A DNA stretch of 64,000 bases from Streptomyces pseudovenezuelae (GTDB taxonomy: Bacteria > Actinomycetota > Actinomycetes > Streptomycetales > Streptomycetaceae). How positions within the stretch are numbered: position 1 is the stretch's first letter; every line of letters starts with the position of its first letter. The stretch spans positions 505,271-569,270 of the forward strand of contig NZ_KQ948151.1 in NCBI RefSeq assembly GCF_001513955.1. The letters are read 5' to 3'. The translations under genes were made by a program, and so were the position numbers. The notes under the pieces are model-generated. The model saw nothing but the letters and a program-made list of their open reading frames with translations, did no database searches and had not been told where the DNA came from. This document shows, in pieces, positions 8,452 to 17,184 of the stretch.

Positions 8452-8847
8452 TCAGCGCTCCGGCACGAAACAGGGCAGCGTGATCTCGTCCGTGAGGGGC
8501 CGGAAGTCGACGCGCACGCGCATCCCGATGTCGACAGCGTCCGGATCTCCGGCGTCGACATGGGAGAGCAGGGTGCCGCCGTCGTCGAGGTCGATCACGG
8601 CGAGCGCGAACGGCGTGTCGAAGCCCGGGCCGGGTGCGCGATGCACCACCGTCACCGAGTAGACGGTCCCCCGGCCGGCGCTCGGCGCGTAGTGCCAGCC
8701 CGGGGCCATGCACCCGGGGCAGGCGGGTTCGGGGACGAAGAAGCGCAGGTCACAGCTCGGGCAGTACGGGACGACCAGGCCGCCGCGCCGGGCCGCGTCC
8801 CAGAACGGTTCGGACAGGTCGGTGGGGACGGGTACGTGCCGGCTCAT
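8452..8847 (-). CDS. DUF35 / zinc-ribbon OB-fold protein (partner of thiolase-like protein)
   Basis: A 131-residue OB-fold protein with an N-terminal rubredoxin-like zinc ribbon (YCPSC at about 29-33, then CPGC) and a C-terminal OB domain (GTVYSVTVVHRAPGPGF; FALAVIDLDDG). DUF35 proteins bind thiolase-like or lipid-transfer proteins and acyl-CoA. In steroid side-chain breakdown the DUF35 part supports the Ltp2 retro-aldolase. The ATG overlaps the stop of the thiolase-like gene (ATGA), so the two are very probably made together and form a complex. It is the last gene of the minus-strand operon that starts with the aldehyde dehydrogenase. Confidence 0.9.
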   Translation of the reverse strand: MSRHVPVPTDLSEPFWDAARRGGLVVPYCPSCDLRFFVPEPACPGCMAPGWHYAPSAGRGTVYSVTVVHRAPGPGFDTPFALAVIDLDDGGTLLSHVDAGDPDAVDIGMRVRVDFRPLTDEITLPCFVPER

Positions 8848-9995
8848 CGCGCTCTCCCCAACAGGCTCATCTCGTAGTGCTGCGCGCCGGATCCGGCGTT
8901 GCCGACGACCGCGAGTTCGGCGCCCTCCACCTGGTGCACGGCGGTGCCGCGCAACTGCCGTACGGCTTCGACGACTTTGAGCGTCATCTGCTGGGTCCCG
9001 TTCCAGGCGTAGGAAAGGCAGCCTCCGTCGGGGTTGACGGGATGCTTGCCGCCCACGGCGATGGCACCGCTGGCCGCCAGAGGGCCGCCCTCGCCCTCGC
9101 CGCACAGGCCGAGTGCCTCCAACTGCCGGATGATCTCGAAGGAGTTGGGGTCGTACAGGGAGAACACGTCCACGTCGTGGGGCCCGACGCCGGCCATCGC
9201 GTACGCGCGGGCGGACGCGTCCCGGCCGAGTTGGCCGACTTCCCGGTACAGCGCCGGGTTGGCGTACGCGGCCTGGTGGTACTCCATGCCGCCGCCGAGG
9301 ACGGCGACGGCCGGGTGCGGCAGATCGCGGGCCCGTTCGGCGGTGGTGACCACCAGGGCGGCGCCGCCCTCGCCGACGATGCAGCAGTCCAGCAGGTGGA
9401 AGGGCGTGGCCACCATCCGGGAGGCGAGGACGTCGTCGGCGGTGTACGGTCCGCGGCCGTACATCATCGCTTCCGGGTTGGTGCTGCCGTTGTTGCGGAT
9501 GGTGGCGGCGACCTCGGCGAGCTGCCGGGAGGTCGTGCCGTACTCGTGCATGTGCCGTGCCGCCACCAGAGCGAACTGGGCGACGACATAACTGCCCCAC
9601 ACGTCGGCGAACTCCAGGGGCACCCCGGCTCCCACGGGACCGGCTCCGCGCGAGACCAGCTTGCAGCCGCCGACGACGACGGTGTCCGCGTATCCGGCGC
9701 TGATGGCGGCGGCCGCCTTCAGCAGGCCTCGGGAGCCGGCGTTGTCGAGCATCGAGTCGCTGGTCCAGCGCAGGTCCCGGCCGAGCATGCGTGCCCAGGA
9801 GCTGCCCTCGCCGGGCACGCCGCCCGGGCCGGGCCAGTCCACCTGGGCGCCGTCGACGTCGGCGGGCGTCAGTCCGGCGTCCGCGATCGCGCCGCGTACC
9901 GCTTCGAGGGCCAGGTCCATGGCGTCGCGGTCGGGCAGTGTCAGCGCCTGTTCGGTGGCGTGCACGCCGACGACCACGGGTTGGCGGCCGTTCAC
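8844..9995 (-). CDS. Thiolase-like / lipid-transfer (Ltp/SCP-x) protein lacking the nucleophilic Cys
   Basis: A 383-residue thiolase-fold protein. Where thiolases have the acylated Cys, the sequence reads LDNAGSRGLL, with no Cys. The second half carries HPVNPDGGCLSYAWNG in place of the usual His-containing GHPxGATG. Such substitutions are known in Ltp2-type retro-aldolases that act with a DUF35 protein, so C-C cleavage by aldol chemistry is more likely than thiolysis. The GTG start at 9995 lies just after the ligase stop; an upstream in-frame extension is not supported by a ribosome site. The next gene is its DUF35 partner. Confidence 0.88.
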   Translation of the reverse strand: MNGRQPVVVGVHATEQALTLPDRDAMDLALEAVRGAIADAGLTPADVDGAQVDWPGPGGVPGEGSSWARMLGRDLRWTSDSMLDNAGSRGLLKAAAAISAGYADTVVVGGCKLVSRGAGPVGAGVPLEFADVWGSYVVAQFALVAARHMHEYGTTSRQLAEVAATIRNNGSTNPEAMMYGRGPYTADDVLASRMVATPFHLLDCCIVGEGGAALVVTTAERARDLPHPAVAVLGGGMEYHQAAYANPALYREVGQLGRDASARAYAMAGVGPHDVDVFSLYDPNSFEIIRQLEALGLCGEGEGGPLAASGAIAVGGKHPVNPDGGCLSYAWNGTQQMTLKVVEAVRQLRGTAVHQVEGAELAVVGNAGSGAQHYEMSLLGRAR

Positions 9996-9999
9996 GGGG

Positions 10000-11574
10000 T
10001 CACCGCCCCGCGCCCAGCGTGTCGCCGCCGGGATAGCCGCCCCCGCCGAAGCGCTCGTCGAGCACCTCGTAGTCCTTGGCGTAGTCCTTCGTGCGCGGGA
10101 GGGCATCGACGAACTCGACCGTCTTCGGCTTCTTGTACGAGGCGATCCGCGCCCGGCAGTGCTCGATGACGTCCGCCGCGGTGACCGGCTCGGCGCCCGG
10201 CTGGAGGACCACGACGGCCTTGACGTCCTGCGCCCAGCGCTCGTTGGGGACGCCGATCACGGCGGCCTCCTTGACCGCGGGGTGGGACTCGATGCAGTTC
10301 TCCACCTCGGCCGGGAAGATGTTCTCGGCGGCCGACTTGAGCATGCGGGTCGTCGTCCCGAGGAAGCTGATCGTGCCGTCGGGTTCGCGCCTGCCGAGGT
10401 CGGTGGTGTGCCACCAGCCGAAGCGGAAGCGTTCCTCGTTGATCTCGGGCCGGTTCCAGTAGCCGAGGTGCACGAGGTCGCCGCGGACGCAGATCTCGCC
10501 GGCCTCGCCGACCGCGCACTCCTGGCCGGTGCCGTCCAGGACGCGTACGGCGCTGAAGGGGCCCGGGCGTCCCGCGTTGCCGGTGCCCGAACCGCCGTAG
10601 GCCCCGGTCACGGCGAAGCCGGTCACCTCGGTCTGCCCGTAACCGCGGCCCATGCCGCCGCCGTTGCGGGTGAAGCGGCTCTGGTCGGTGGGGACGGTGC
10701 CCTCCCAGAGCCGCGCGGCGACGCTCGCGCGCAGGTGGGAGAGGTCGTGGCCGGCCTCGCGGTTCAGCGCGACGAGCTGGGCGATGGTCGGGGGCATCAG
10801 GTAGGCGTGGGTGCACTGCTCCGCCGCGAGCAGCGGGAGCAGTTCCTCGGCGACCACGCGGCGCACGACCACGTTCTTGCCGCCGTGGACGAAGGCCGGG
10901 ACGCCCCAGAACTGGTAGTTGCCGATGTGGAACATGGGGCCGGCGCCGAGGAAGGACGTCTCCGTGCCGATGTCCCCCATCCAGGCGGCGCTCGCGCCCA
11001 TGGCGAGCAGGTTGCGGTGCGAGAGCATCGAGCCGGACTGCCGGCCGGAGATCGCCGCCGTGTAGATGACCAGCAGGGCGGCGTCGGGGTCGACCTCGGC
11101 GCCGGGGTCCTCGGGCGAGCCGGAGGCCAGGAACGACTCGTAGGAGTCGGCGCCCTCGGAGTCGTGCCGCAGCCACAACGCCCGGTGGTCGCTGCCGAGT
11201 TCGGCCCGTGCCTTGGCGACCGTGTCACCGATCTCCTCGTCCTGCCAGACGACGACCTTGGGGTCGAAGTCCTCGACGGCGAAGGCCATCTCGGGGGCCG
11301 CCCAGCGCCAGTAGCCGGGGCAGACCATGGCGCCGACCTTCGCGGCGGCGCCGAGCAGCTCCCAGATCCGGAAGGAGTTCTGGCCCAGCCACAGGATGCG
11401 GTCGCCGGAGCCGACGCCCGCGTCCGTGAGGGCGCCTGCGAGCCGGTTGGTGCGCTCGTCCAACTGGGGCCAGGTCAGCCGGACGTCGCCGTCGACGAGG
11501 GCGACTCCCTCGGGGAAGGACCGTCGGTGCTCGCGGATGATGTCGCCGAAAGTCAGACGGCGGGCGGAATGCAT
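10000..11574 (-). CDS. AMP-dependent acyl-CoA synthetase/ligase family protein with altered P-loop
   Basis: A 524-residue adenylate-forming protein. Conserved parts include GRGYGQTEVTGF (aromatic-T-E motif), WHTTDLGRREPDGTISFLG (hinge Asp region) and a C-terminal PRTKDYAKDYE where the catalytic Lys normally lies. The usual YTSGTTGxPKG ATP-phosphate loop is replaced by YTAAISGRQSG (about 171-181), losing the Thr/Ser cluster and the Lys. The enzyme may be slow, use another mode, or have lost adenylation. It should otherwise load a carboxylic acid onto CoA for the pathway. It follows the aldehyde dehydrogenase gene, fitting oxidation of an aldehyde to an acid and then activation. Confidence 0.88.
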   Translation of the reverse strand: MHSARRLTFGDIIREHRRSFPEGVALVDGDVRLTWPQLDERTNRLAGALTDAGVGSGDRILWLGQNSFRIWELLGAAAKVGAMVCPGYWRWAAPEMAFAVEDFDPKVVVWQDEEIGDTVAKARAELGSDHRALWLRHDSEGADSYESFLASGSPEDPGAEVDPDAALLVIYTAAISGRQSGSMLSHRNLLAMGASAAWMGDIGTETSFLGAGPMFHIGNYQFWGVPAFVHGGKNVVVRRVVAEELLPLLAAEQCTHAYLMPPTIAQLVALNREAGHDLSHLRASVAARLWEGTVPTDQSRFTRNGGGMGRGYGQTEVTGFAVTGAYGGSGTGNAGRPGPFSAVRVLDGTGQECAVGEAGEICVRGDLVHLGYWNRPEINEERFRFGWWHTTDLGRREPDGTISFLGTTTRMLKSAAENIFPAEVENCIESHPAVKEAAVIGVPNERWAQDVKAVVVLQPGAEPVTAADVIEHCRARIASYKKPKTVEFVDALPRTKDYAKDYEVLDERFGGGGYPGGDTLGAGR

Positions 11575-11611
11575 GCTGGTGGCTCCAAATGGCTTGGAGA
11601 GGTGGGGGCCG

Positions 11612-13102
11612 TCAGACGCGGCCGATGCCCACGCCCTTGATGTGGATGAACTCGTCCAGACCGGCCTTGCCGCCTTCCCGCCCGAACCCGCTCATGCCGA
11701 CACCGCCGAACGGGGTGGCGGGCGAAGTGATCGGATTCGGCCCGGGGTTGACGTAGACCGTTCCGGCCCTCAGGCGCGGTACCAGGCGGTTGACGCGCGC
11801 GATGTCACGGGACTGGATGTAGGCGGACAGGCCGTACTCGCTGTCGTTGGCCAGGGCGACGGCCTGGTCCTCGGTGTCGAACGGGGTGATGGCCAGGACC
11901 GGTCCGAAGACCTCCTGCTGGGCGAGGTCGCTGCGGTTGTCGACGTCCGCGAAGACGGTCGGGGAGACGAAGTAGCCGTCGGAGTCGATGCGTTCGCCGC
12001 CGTGGACGAGCCGGCCGGCGCCGTCCTCGACCGCCTTGTCGACCATGCCCTGGACGCGGTCGCGGGCGGCTTCGTTGATGAGGGGTCCGATGTACGTCGT
12101 CGGGTCGAGCGGGTCGCCGACCGGCAGGTGGGCGATCACGCCGGTGACCCGGGCGATGACCTCGTCGTAGATCGGGCGCTCCACCAGGAGCCGGGTGGGC
12201 AGCGCGCAGCCCTGGCCGGTGTTGCTCATGGCGAAGGCGGCGCAGTAGGGGACGACGGTGTCCAGGTCGGTGTCGGCGAAGAGCAGGTTGGCGGACTTGC
12301 CGCCGAGCTCGAAGACGACCGGCTTGAGGCTGAGGGCCGCGTCGGCCATGATGCGGCGCGCGGTGGCGGGGCCGCCGGTGAAGGAGATCTTGTCGACGCC
12401 GGGGTGGGTGACCAGGGCCGATCCTGCGTCGCCGAGCCCGGTGACGACGTTGATGACGCCGTCGGGGATGCCGGCCTCGCGGGCCAGGTCGGCGAAGAGC
12501 AGCGCGGAGAACGGTGTGGACTCGGCCGGCTTGATGACCACGGTGTTGCCGGCGGCGAGCGACGGCGGGACCTTCATGGCCAGCGACAGCGCGGGCGAGT
12601 TCCAGGTGATGATGTGGCCGATGACGCCGTAGGGCTCGGCGACGGTGTACTCGACGTTCTCGTGCGGGCTGTAGGCCGCGCCGACCAGGCCCTCGATCTT
12701 GTCGGCCCAGCCCGCGTAGTACTCGGTCCACTCGGCGACGTGCGGTCCGACGTTCTCCGCCCAGCCGCCGATGCACACGCCGTTCTCCAGCGGGCAGATC
12801 GCCGCGAAGTCGGGGATGTGGTCGCGCAGCAGCCCGGCGAAGCGGGTGAGCAGCCGACGGCGCTCGGCGGGGCGCATGGTGCCCCACACCTCGAACGCCT
12901 GGCGGGCGGCCGCCACGGCCCGGTCCACCTCGGTGGGCCCGGCGAGCGGGATGTACGCCTGGACGAGGCCGGTGGCGGGGTTGCGGTGCTCGTAGAGTCC
13001 ACCGCTGGTGTCGGTGACGTCCTTGCCGCCGATGACCAGACGCGGCTGCGGCAGGTCGTGCTCCGCTCTGTCCTGGTGCAGCTCCACATCGACCGTGACC
13101 AC
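11612..13102 (-). CDS. NAD(P)-dependent aldehyde dehydrogenase
   Basis: A 496-residue aldehyde dehydrogenase with all key residues: the Lys of VVIKPAE (K190), the general base Glu in FELGGKS (E264) and the nucleophilic Cys in NTGQGC (C298). It oxidises an aldehyde to the acid with NAD(P)+ in the cytoplasm. The GTG at 13102 is preceded by AGGAGG at five bases. It heads an operon with the acyl-CoA ligase, the Cys-less thiolase-like protein and DUF35, and has a perfect palindrome (13142-13166) in its own upstream region. I infer that it feeds an aliphatic or alicyclic aldehyde into CoA-dependent degradation. Confidence 0.94.
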   Translation of the reverse strand: MVTVDVELHQDRAEHDLPQPRLVIGGKDVTDTSGGLYEHRNPATGLVQAYIPLAGPTEVDRAVAAARQAFEVWGTMRPAERRRLLTRFAGLLRDHIPDFAAICPLENGVCIGGWAENVGPHVAEWTEYYAGWADKIEGLVGAAYSPHENVEYTVAEPYGVIGHIITWNSPALSLAMKVPPSLAAGNTVVIKPAESTPFSALLFADLAREAGIPDGVINVVTGLGDAGSALVTHPGVDKISFTGGPATARRIMADAALSLKPVVFELGGKSANLLFADTDLDTVVPYCAAFAMSNTGQGCALPTRLLVERPIYDEVIARVTGVIAHLPVGDPLDPTTYIGPLINEAARDRVQGMVDKAVEDGAGRLVHGGERIDSDGYFVSPTVFADVDNRSDLAQQEVFGPVLAITPFDTEDQAVALANDSEYGLSAYIQSRDIARVNRLVPRLRAGTVYVNPGPNPITSPATPFGGVGMSGFGREGGKAGLDEFIHIKGVGIGRV

Positions 13103-13141
13103 GGGTACCTCCTAGAGACCGCGCGACACTGCGCACATCCA

Positions 13142-13166
13142 GGCTAAATAGCTAACCTATTTAGCC
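13142..13166. promoter_or_regulatory. Perfect palindromic operator, site D
   Basis: A perfect 10-bp inverted repeat with five-base spacer, GGCTAAATAG-N5-CTATTTAGCC. It lies about 40 bases upstream of the aldehyde dehydrogenase start and just after the preceding dehydrogenase gene. It overlaps the shared motif GCTAACCTATTTAGC (13151-13165). This is the strongest repressor-site candidate in the window. Confidence 0.65.
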
Positions 13167-13204
13167 AAGGTAGTCAATAAGTTCCGGATGCTTCAGGCCG
13201 CGGA

Positions 13205-14347
13205 CTACAGGCCCAGCGACCGCCCGATGATCTCCAGCATGATCTCCGAGGTGCCGCCGAAGACCCGCTGCACCCGGGTGTCGCGCCAGATGCGCGCGAT
13301 CTCGTACTCGTTGACGTAGCCGTAGCCGCCGAAGAGCTGCATGCAGCGGTCGATGACCTCCCAGCCGGTCTCGGAGGTCCAGTACTTGGCGGCGGCGGCC
13401 TCCTCGGCCGTCAACTCGCCCTGGATCAGCGCCATGATGCAGCCGTCCACGTACACGCGGGCGGCGTTCAGCTTGGCCCTGATGGCGGCGAGCGCGAAGC
13501 GGTTGGCCTGGAACTCCCCGATGGGCCGGCCGAAGGCGGTGCGGGTCTTGGCGTAGTCCAGCGCCAGCACGTTGGCCCGCTCCGCGGCCGCCAGCGAGGA
13601 GACGGCGATGGCGAGCCGTTCCGTGGGGAGGTTGCCCATCATGTGGTAGAAACCGCGACCCTCCTGCCCGATGAGGTTCTCGGCCGGGACGCGGACCTCG
13701 TGGAAGAAGAGCTCGGCGGTGTCCTGGGCCTTCATGCCGACCTTGTCGAGCTTGCGTCCGCGCTCGAAGCCCTCGGCCCCGCGCTCGACGACGATCAGAC
13801 TGATGCCCTTGTGGCCGGCCTCCGGGTCGGTCTTGCAGGCGACGATCACGAGGTCGGCCAGGATGCCGTTGGTGATGAAGGTCTTGGAGCCATCGATCAC
13901 CCACTCGTCGCCGTCGCGGCGGGCGGTGGTGCGGATGCCCTTGAGGTCGGACCCGGCGGACGGCTCCGACAGCGCGAGCGCGCAGATCGTCTCGCCGCTG
14001 ATGACACCGGGCAGCCAGCGAGCCTTCTGCTCCGGGGTGGTGAGATGCATCAGATAGGGCGGTAGGACGTCGTTCTGCAACCCGAGTCCGATGCCGACCG
14101 AGCTGGTGGCCGCCATCTCCTCTGCCATGATCGCGTTGTAGCGGAAGTCCCGGATGCCCTGGCCCCCGTACTCCTCCGGGAACTGCCAGCCGATGAGGCC
14201 GGCCTTGCCCGCCGCCGCCCACGCGGCCCGGCTCACCTGCCCGTCGCGCTCCCACTGCTCGGCATACGGGGCGCATTCGCGCAGGTAGAAGGTACGGGCG
14301 GTCTCGCGGAACAGCTCGTGTTCCTCGGTGAAGATCGTTCGGCGCAT
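13205..14347 (-). CDS. Acyl-CoA dehydrogenase
   Basis: A 380-residue acyl-CoA dehydrogenase with FPEEYGGQG, LALSEPSAGSDLKGI (flavin/substrate region), TAFGRPIGEFQANRF and the C-terminal QLFGGYGYVNEYEIARIWRD and FGGTSEIMLEIIGRSLGL. Gly in place of Glu in FGGTSE is normal for the long-chain/isovaleryl branch, where the base lies on another helix. I chose ATG 14347, which has TGGAGT six bases upstream, over GTG 14359. It is divergent from the SDR operon across site E. It introduces a double bond into an acyl-CoA and passes electrons to EtfBA encoded in the same cluster. Confidence 0.92.
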   Translation of the reverse strand: MRRTIFTEEHELFRETARTFYLRECAPYAEQWERDGQVSRAAWAAAGKAGLIGWQFPEEYGGQGIRDFRYNAIMAEEMAATSSVGIGLGLQNDVLPPYLMHLTTPEQKARWLPGVISGETICALALSEPSAGSDLKGIRTTARRDGDEWVIDGSKTFITNGILADLVIVACKTDPEAGHKGISLIVVERGAEGFERGRKLDKVGMKAQDTAELFFHEVRVPAENLIGQEGRGFYHMMGNLPTERLAIAVSSLAAAERANVLALDYAKTRTAFGRPIGEFQANRFALAAIRAKLNAARVYVDGCIMALIQGELTAEEAAAAKYWTSETGWEVIDRCMQLFGGYGYVNEYEIARIWRDTRVQRVFGGTSEIMLEIIGRSLGL

Positions 14348-14379
14348 GCTCGACTCCACTCACGCATCTCGCTTATTTA

Positions 14380-14394
14380 GCTGAAGTAGTTATA
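14380..14394 (-). promoter_or_regulatory. Candidate operator, site E
   Basis: The minus strand reads TATAACTACTTCAGC, a match to the shared nnTAACTnATTnarC pattern. The adjoining TTATTTAGC repeats the right arm of the palindrome at 13142-13166. It lies midway between the divergent dehydrogenase (minus) and SDR operon (plus). Confidence 0.5.
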
Positions 14395-14432
14395 CGATAG
14401 CGCTGTATCGGGACCTGGGCGAGGGAGGGCGC

Positions 14433-15188
14433 GTGAGCGTACGGGACAAGGTGGCACTCGTCACCGGAGCGGGACGCGGGATCGGCGAGGCGATCGCCGA
14501 CCGGCTCGCCGCCCAGGGAGCCGCGGTCGCCGTCTGCGACCTGGACCCGGAGGCCGCAGCCAAGGTCGCGGGCCGGCTCGTCGAGCGGTACGGAGTGCGG
14601 GCGACGGGAGTCGGCGCGGACATCTCCGACAGCGCGGCCGTGCACGCGGCCGTGGAGCGGGTGACCGTCGAGCTCGGACCGGTGGACGTCCTGGTCAACA
14701 ACGCGGCCGTCGACGTCATCGGCCGCTTCGTCGACAGCACCGAGGACACCTGGAACCGGATCATCGACGTCAATCTGCGCGGCACCATCACGATGACCCG
14801 GGCCGTACTGGACTCGATGATCGAAAGCGGTGGCGGCCGGATCGTGCACATCGCCTCGGACGCCGGCCGTGTCGGCTCGTCCGGCGAGGTGGTGTACTCC
14901 GCCACGAAGGGCGGGGTCATCGCCTTCGGCAAGGCCCTGGCCCGCGAGGTCGCCCGGCACGGCATCACCGTCAACAGCGTCTGCCCGGGCCCGACCGACA
15001 CCGCGCTGCTCGGCCAGGTCGCCGACTACAGCCAGAAGATGTACGACGCGACCGTGCGGGCCATCCCGCTGCGCCGCGTCGCCCAGCCCGACGAGATCGC
15101 CGGTGTGGTGGCCTTCCTCGCGTCCGACGACGCCGCCTACATGACCGGGCAGACGCTCTCGGTCAGCGGCGGCCTGACGATGGTCTGA
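14433..15188 (+). CDS. Short-chain dehydrogenase/reductase
   Basis: A 251-residue classical SDR with the nucleotide motif TGAGRGIG near residue 12, NNAAVD near 88, catalytic Ser in HIASDAG, YSATKGG (Tyr/Lys pair) near 150, and a C-terminal TGQTLSVSGGLTMV. It probably oxidises a 3-hydroxyacyl-CoA or a ring alcohol to the ketone using NAD(P)+. The GTG at 14433 has a GAGGGAGGG site just upstream. It is the first gene of a six-gene plus-strand operon, and its stop is followed after one base by the start of a crotonase gene. Confidence 0.93.
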   Translation: MSVRDKVALVTGAGRGIGEAIADRLAAQGAAVAVCDLDPEAAAKVAGRLVERYGVRATGVGADISDSAAVHAAVERVTVELGPVDVLVNNAAVDVIGRFVDSTEDTWNRIIDVNLRGTITMTRAVLDSMIESGGGRIVHIASDAGRVGSSGEVVYSATKGGVIAFGKALAREVARHGITVNSVCPGPTDTALLGQVADYSQKMYDATVRAIPLRRVAQPDEIAGVVAFLASDDAAYMTGQTLSVSGGLTMV

Positions 15189-15189
15189 G

Positions 15190-15969
15190 GTGAACACCGT
15201 GCTGCGCACCGAACTCCGCGACCGGACAGCGGTGTTGACCCTCGACCGGCCGGGGCAGCTCAACGCCATCGGCTCCGAGACCGCGGGCCGGCTGAAGCAG
15301 GCCCTCGCCGACATCCGCGACAACGACGACGTGCGCGCCCTGGTCATCACCGGTGCGGGACGGGCCTTCTCGGCCGGTGCCGACCTCGGTGAGATCGAGT
15401 CGTTCACGACACCCGGGCAGTTCCGGGACTTCGTGGGGCGACTGACCGAGGCGTTCGCACTCCTGGAGGACTTCCCCAAGCCGTCGGTCGCGGCCGTCCA
15501 CGGGTTCGCCTTCGGCGGCGGCCTGGAGCTGGCGCTCGCCTGCGACCTGCGGGTGGCCGAGCGCGGCACCCGGCTGGGCCTGCCCGAGATGAAGCTCGGC
15601 GTGCTGCCGGGCGCGGGCGGCACCCAGCGGCTGCCCCGCCTGTTGCCGCCGGCGATCGCCAAGCAGATGATCCTCACCGGCGAGCCGATCGACGCGGAGC
15701 GTGCTCACGCGCTCGGGCTCGTCAACGAACTCGCCGAGCCCGGCGGCGCACTCAAGACCGCCGAGGCCCTCGCCGCGAAGCTGACCGCCGGGGCCCCGCT
15801 CGCACTCGCGGCGGGCAAACGGCTGATCGACTACGGCCTCGGCATGGACCTGGAGGCGGCGATCGCGTACGAGCGCGAGACCGTCGCGGTGCTGTTCTGC
15901 ACCGAGGACCGGACCGAGGGACTCAAGGCCTTCCGGGAACGCCGACCGGGCGACTTCCGCGGCGTGTAG
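15190..15969 (+). CDS. Enoyl-CoA hydratase with both catalytic glutamates
   Basis: This 259-residue crotonase is the canonical hydratase of the cluster. GAGRAFSAGADL is followed by GFAFGGGLELALACDL (first Glu) and LGLPEMKLGVLPGAGGTQRLPRL (second Glu in PEM; core motif LPGAGGTQRL). It should hydrate a trans-2-enoyl-CoA to the 3-hydroxyacyl-CoA, the step before the SDR encoded just upstream. The GTG start is one base after the SDR stop, so the two are translationally linked. The CoA-transferase gene follows after 37 bases. Confidence 0.93.
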   Translation: MNTVLRTELRDRTAVLTLDRPGQLNAIGSETAGRLKQALADIRDNDDVRALVITGAGRAFSAGADLGEIESFTTPGQFRDFVGRLTEAFALLEDFPKPSVAAVHGFAFGGGLELALACDLRVAERGTRLGLPEMKLGVLPGAGGTQRLPRLLPPAIAKQMILTGEPIDAERAHALGLVNELAEPGGALKTAEALAAKLTAGAPLALAAGKRLIDYGLGMDLEAAIAYERETVAVLFCTEDRTEGLKAFRERRPGDFRGV

Positions 15970-16006
15970 CAGGCGTACAAGCGCCCGATGATCTGGAGGT
16001 GGGCCC

Positions 16007-17161
16007 GTGCGGCCACTGGAGGGCATTGCCGTGGTCGAGCTGGGCATGTGGGTGGCGGCACCGGCCGCGGCCACCATGCTCGCCGACTGGGGCGCGGACG
16101 TGATCAAGGTGGAGGCGCCGACCGGCGACCCCAACCGGTACACGCTCAAGCACGTCGGACAGGACATCGACAGCGCTCCCCCGTTCGAGACCGACAACCG
16201 CGGCAAGCGCGGCATCGTCCTCGACCTGCGCTCGCCGGACGGCAAGGACGTACTGGAGCGGCTGCTGGAACGCGCCGACGTGTTCGTCACCAACCTCCGC
16301 CCGGGCGCTCTGGAGAGACTGGGCCTGGCACCGGACGATCTGAGGGAACGTCATCCTCAGCTGGTTGTGGGCACGTTGACGGGCTACGGCTGGATAGGCG
16401 CCGAGCGCGACCGCGCCGGATACGACGTCTCCGCGTTCTGGGCCCGGCCCGGCATAGCCGCCATGCTCAACCCGGCCGGGGAGCCACCGCCCGGCATCCG
16501 GCCCGGTCTCGGTGACCGTACGGCCGCGGCGAACCTGGTCGCCGGTGTGCTGGCCGCGCTCCTGCGCCGCGAACGCACCGGCGAGGGCGGCGTGGTGGAC
16601 GTGTCGCTGCTGCGGTCCGGCACCTACGCCAACGGCAACGACCTCGCCCTGCAGAACTTCTTCGGCAAGCGCGGCCGTACCCGCCACCGCACCGAGCACG
16701 AGTCGCCGCTCTACAACTCCTACCGGGCCGCCGACGACCGCTGGTTCTGGCTGGTCGGCCTGGAGGGCAACCGGCACTGGCCCGGTGTCGTCAAGGCCCT
16801 GGGCCGTGCGGACCTGGAGACGGACGAGCGGTTCGCCACCGGCAAGGCCCGGCGCGGCCACGTACGCGAGCTGATCGCCGTGTTCGACGAGGAGTTCGCC
16901 AAGCGGCCCCTTGAGGAGTGGGCCGAGCGCTTCGACGCCGAGGGCGTGTGGTGGGCGCCCGTGCAGACCCTGGCGGAGGTGGCGGCCGATCCGCAGGCGG
17001 AGGCGGTCGGGGCGTTCGTCGAACAGCCGGGCATGGGGGACGCGCCGCCGCTGCGGACGGTGGCGACTCCGGTCGCCTTCTGGGGCATCGACGAGAAACC
17101 ACACAGTGGCGCACCGACGCTCGGCGAGCACACCGACGAAGTGCTCCGCGAACTCAACTGA
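16007..17161 (+). CDS. CaiB/BaiF family (class III) CoA transferase
   Basis: A 384-residue class III CoA transferase. The N-terminal ADWGADVIKVEAPTGDP (CoA-binding) and RADVFVTNLRPGALERLGL are followed by LVVGTLTGYGWIG, a large insert and AERFDAEGVWWAPVQTL near the end. The enzyme moves CoA between carboxylates, which would activate a starting acid without ATP. The GTG at 16007 is preceded by GGAGG. It lies between a hydratase and an SDR in the same operon, and offers a third route of acid activation beside the two ligases. Confidence 0.93.
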   Translation: MRPLEGIAVVELGMWVAAPAAATMLADWGADVIKVEAPTGDPNRYTLKHVGQDIDSAPPFETDNRGKRGIVLDLRSPDGKDVLERLLERADVFVTNLRPGALERLGLAPDDLRERHPQLVVGTLTGYGWIGAERDRAGYDVSAFWARPGIAAMLNPAGEPPPGIRPGLGDRTAAANLVAGVLAALLRRERTGEGGVVDVSLLRSGTYANGNDLALQNFFGKRGRTRHRTEHESPLYNSYRAADDRWFWLVGLEGNRHWPGVVKALGRADLETDERFATGKARRGHVRELIAVFDEEFAKRPLEEWAERFDAEGVWWAPVQTLAEVAADPQAEAVGAFVEQPGMGDAPPLRTVATPVAFWGIDEKPHSGAPTLGEHTDEVLRELN

Positions 17162-17184
17162 ACTCATCTATCTGGAGGTACGGC

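Noticed and set aside
15190..15969. Possible replacement for the missing dpgD
   Set aside because: It is a canonical hydratase fixed in a catabolic operon 40 kb away; use in Dpg synthesis is possible but not supported.
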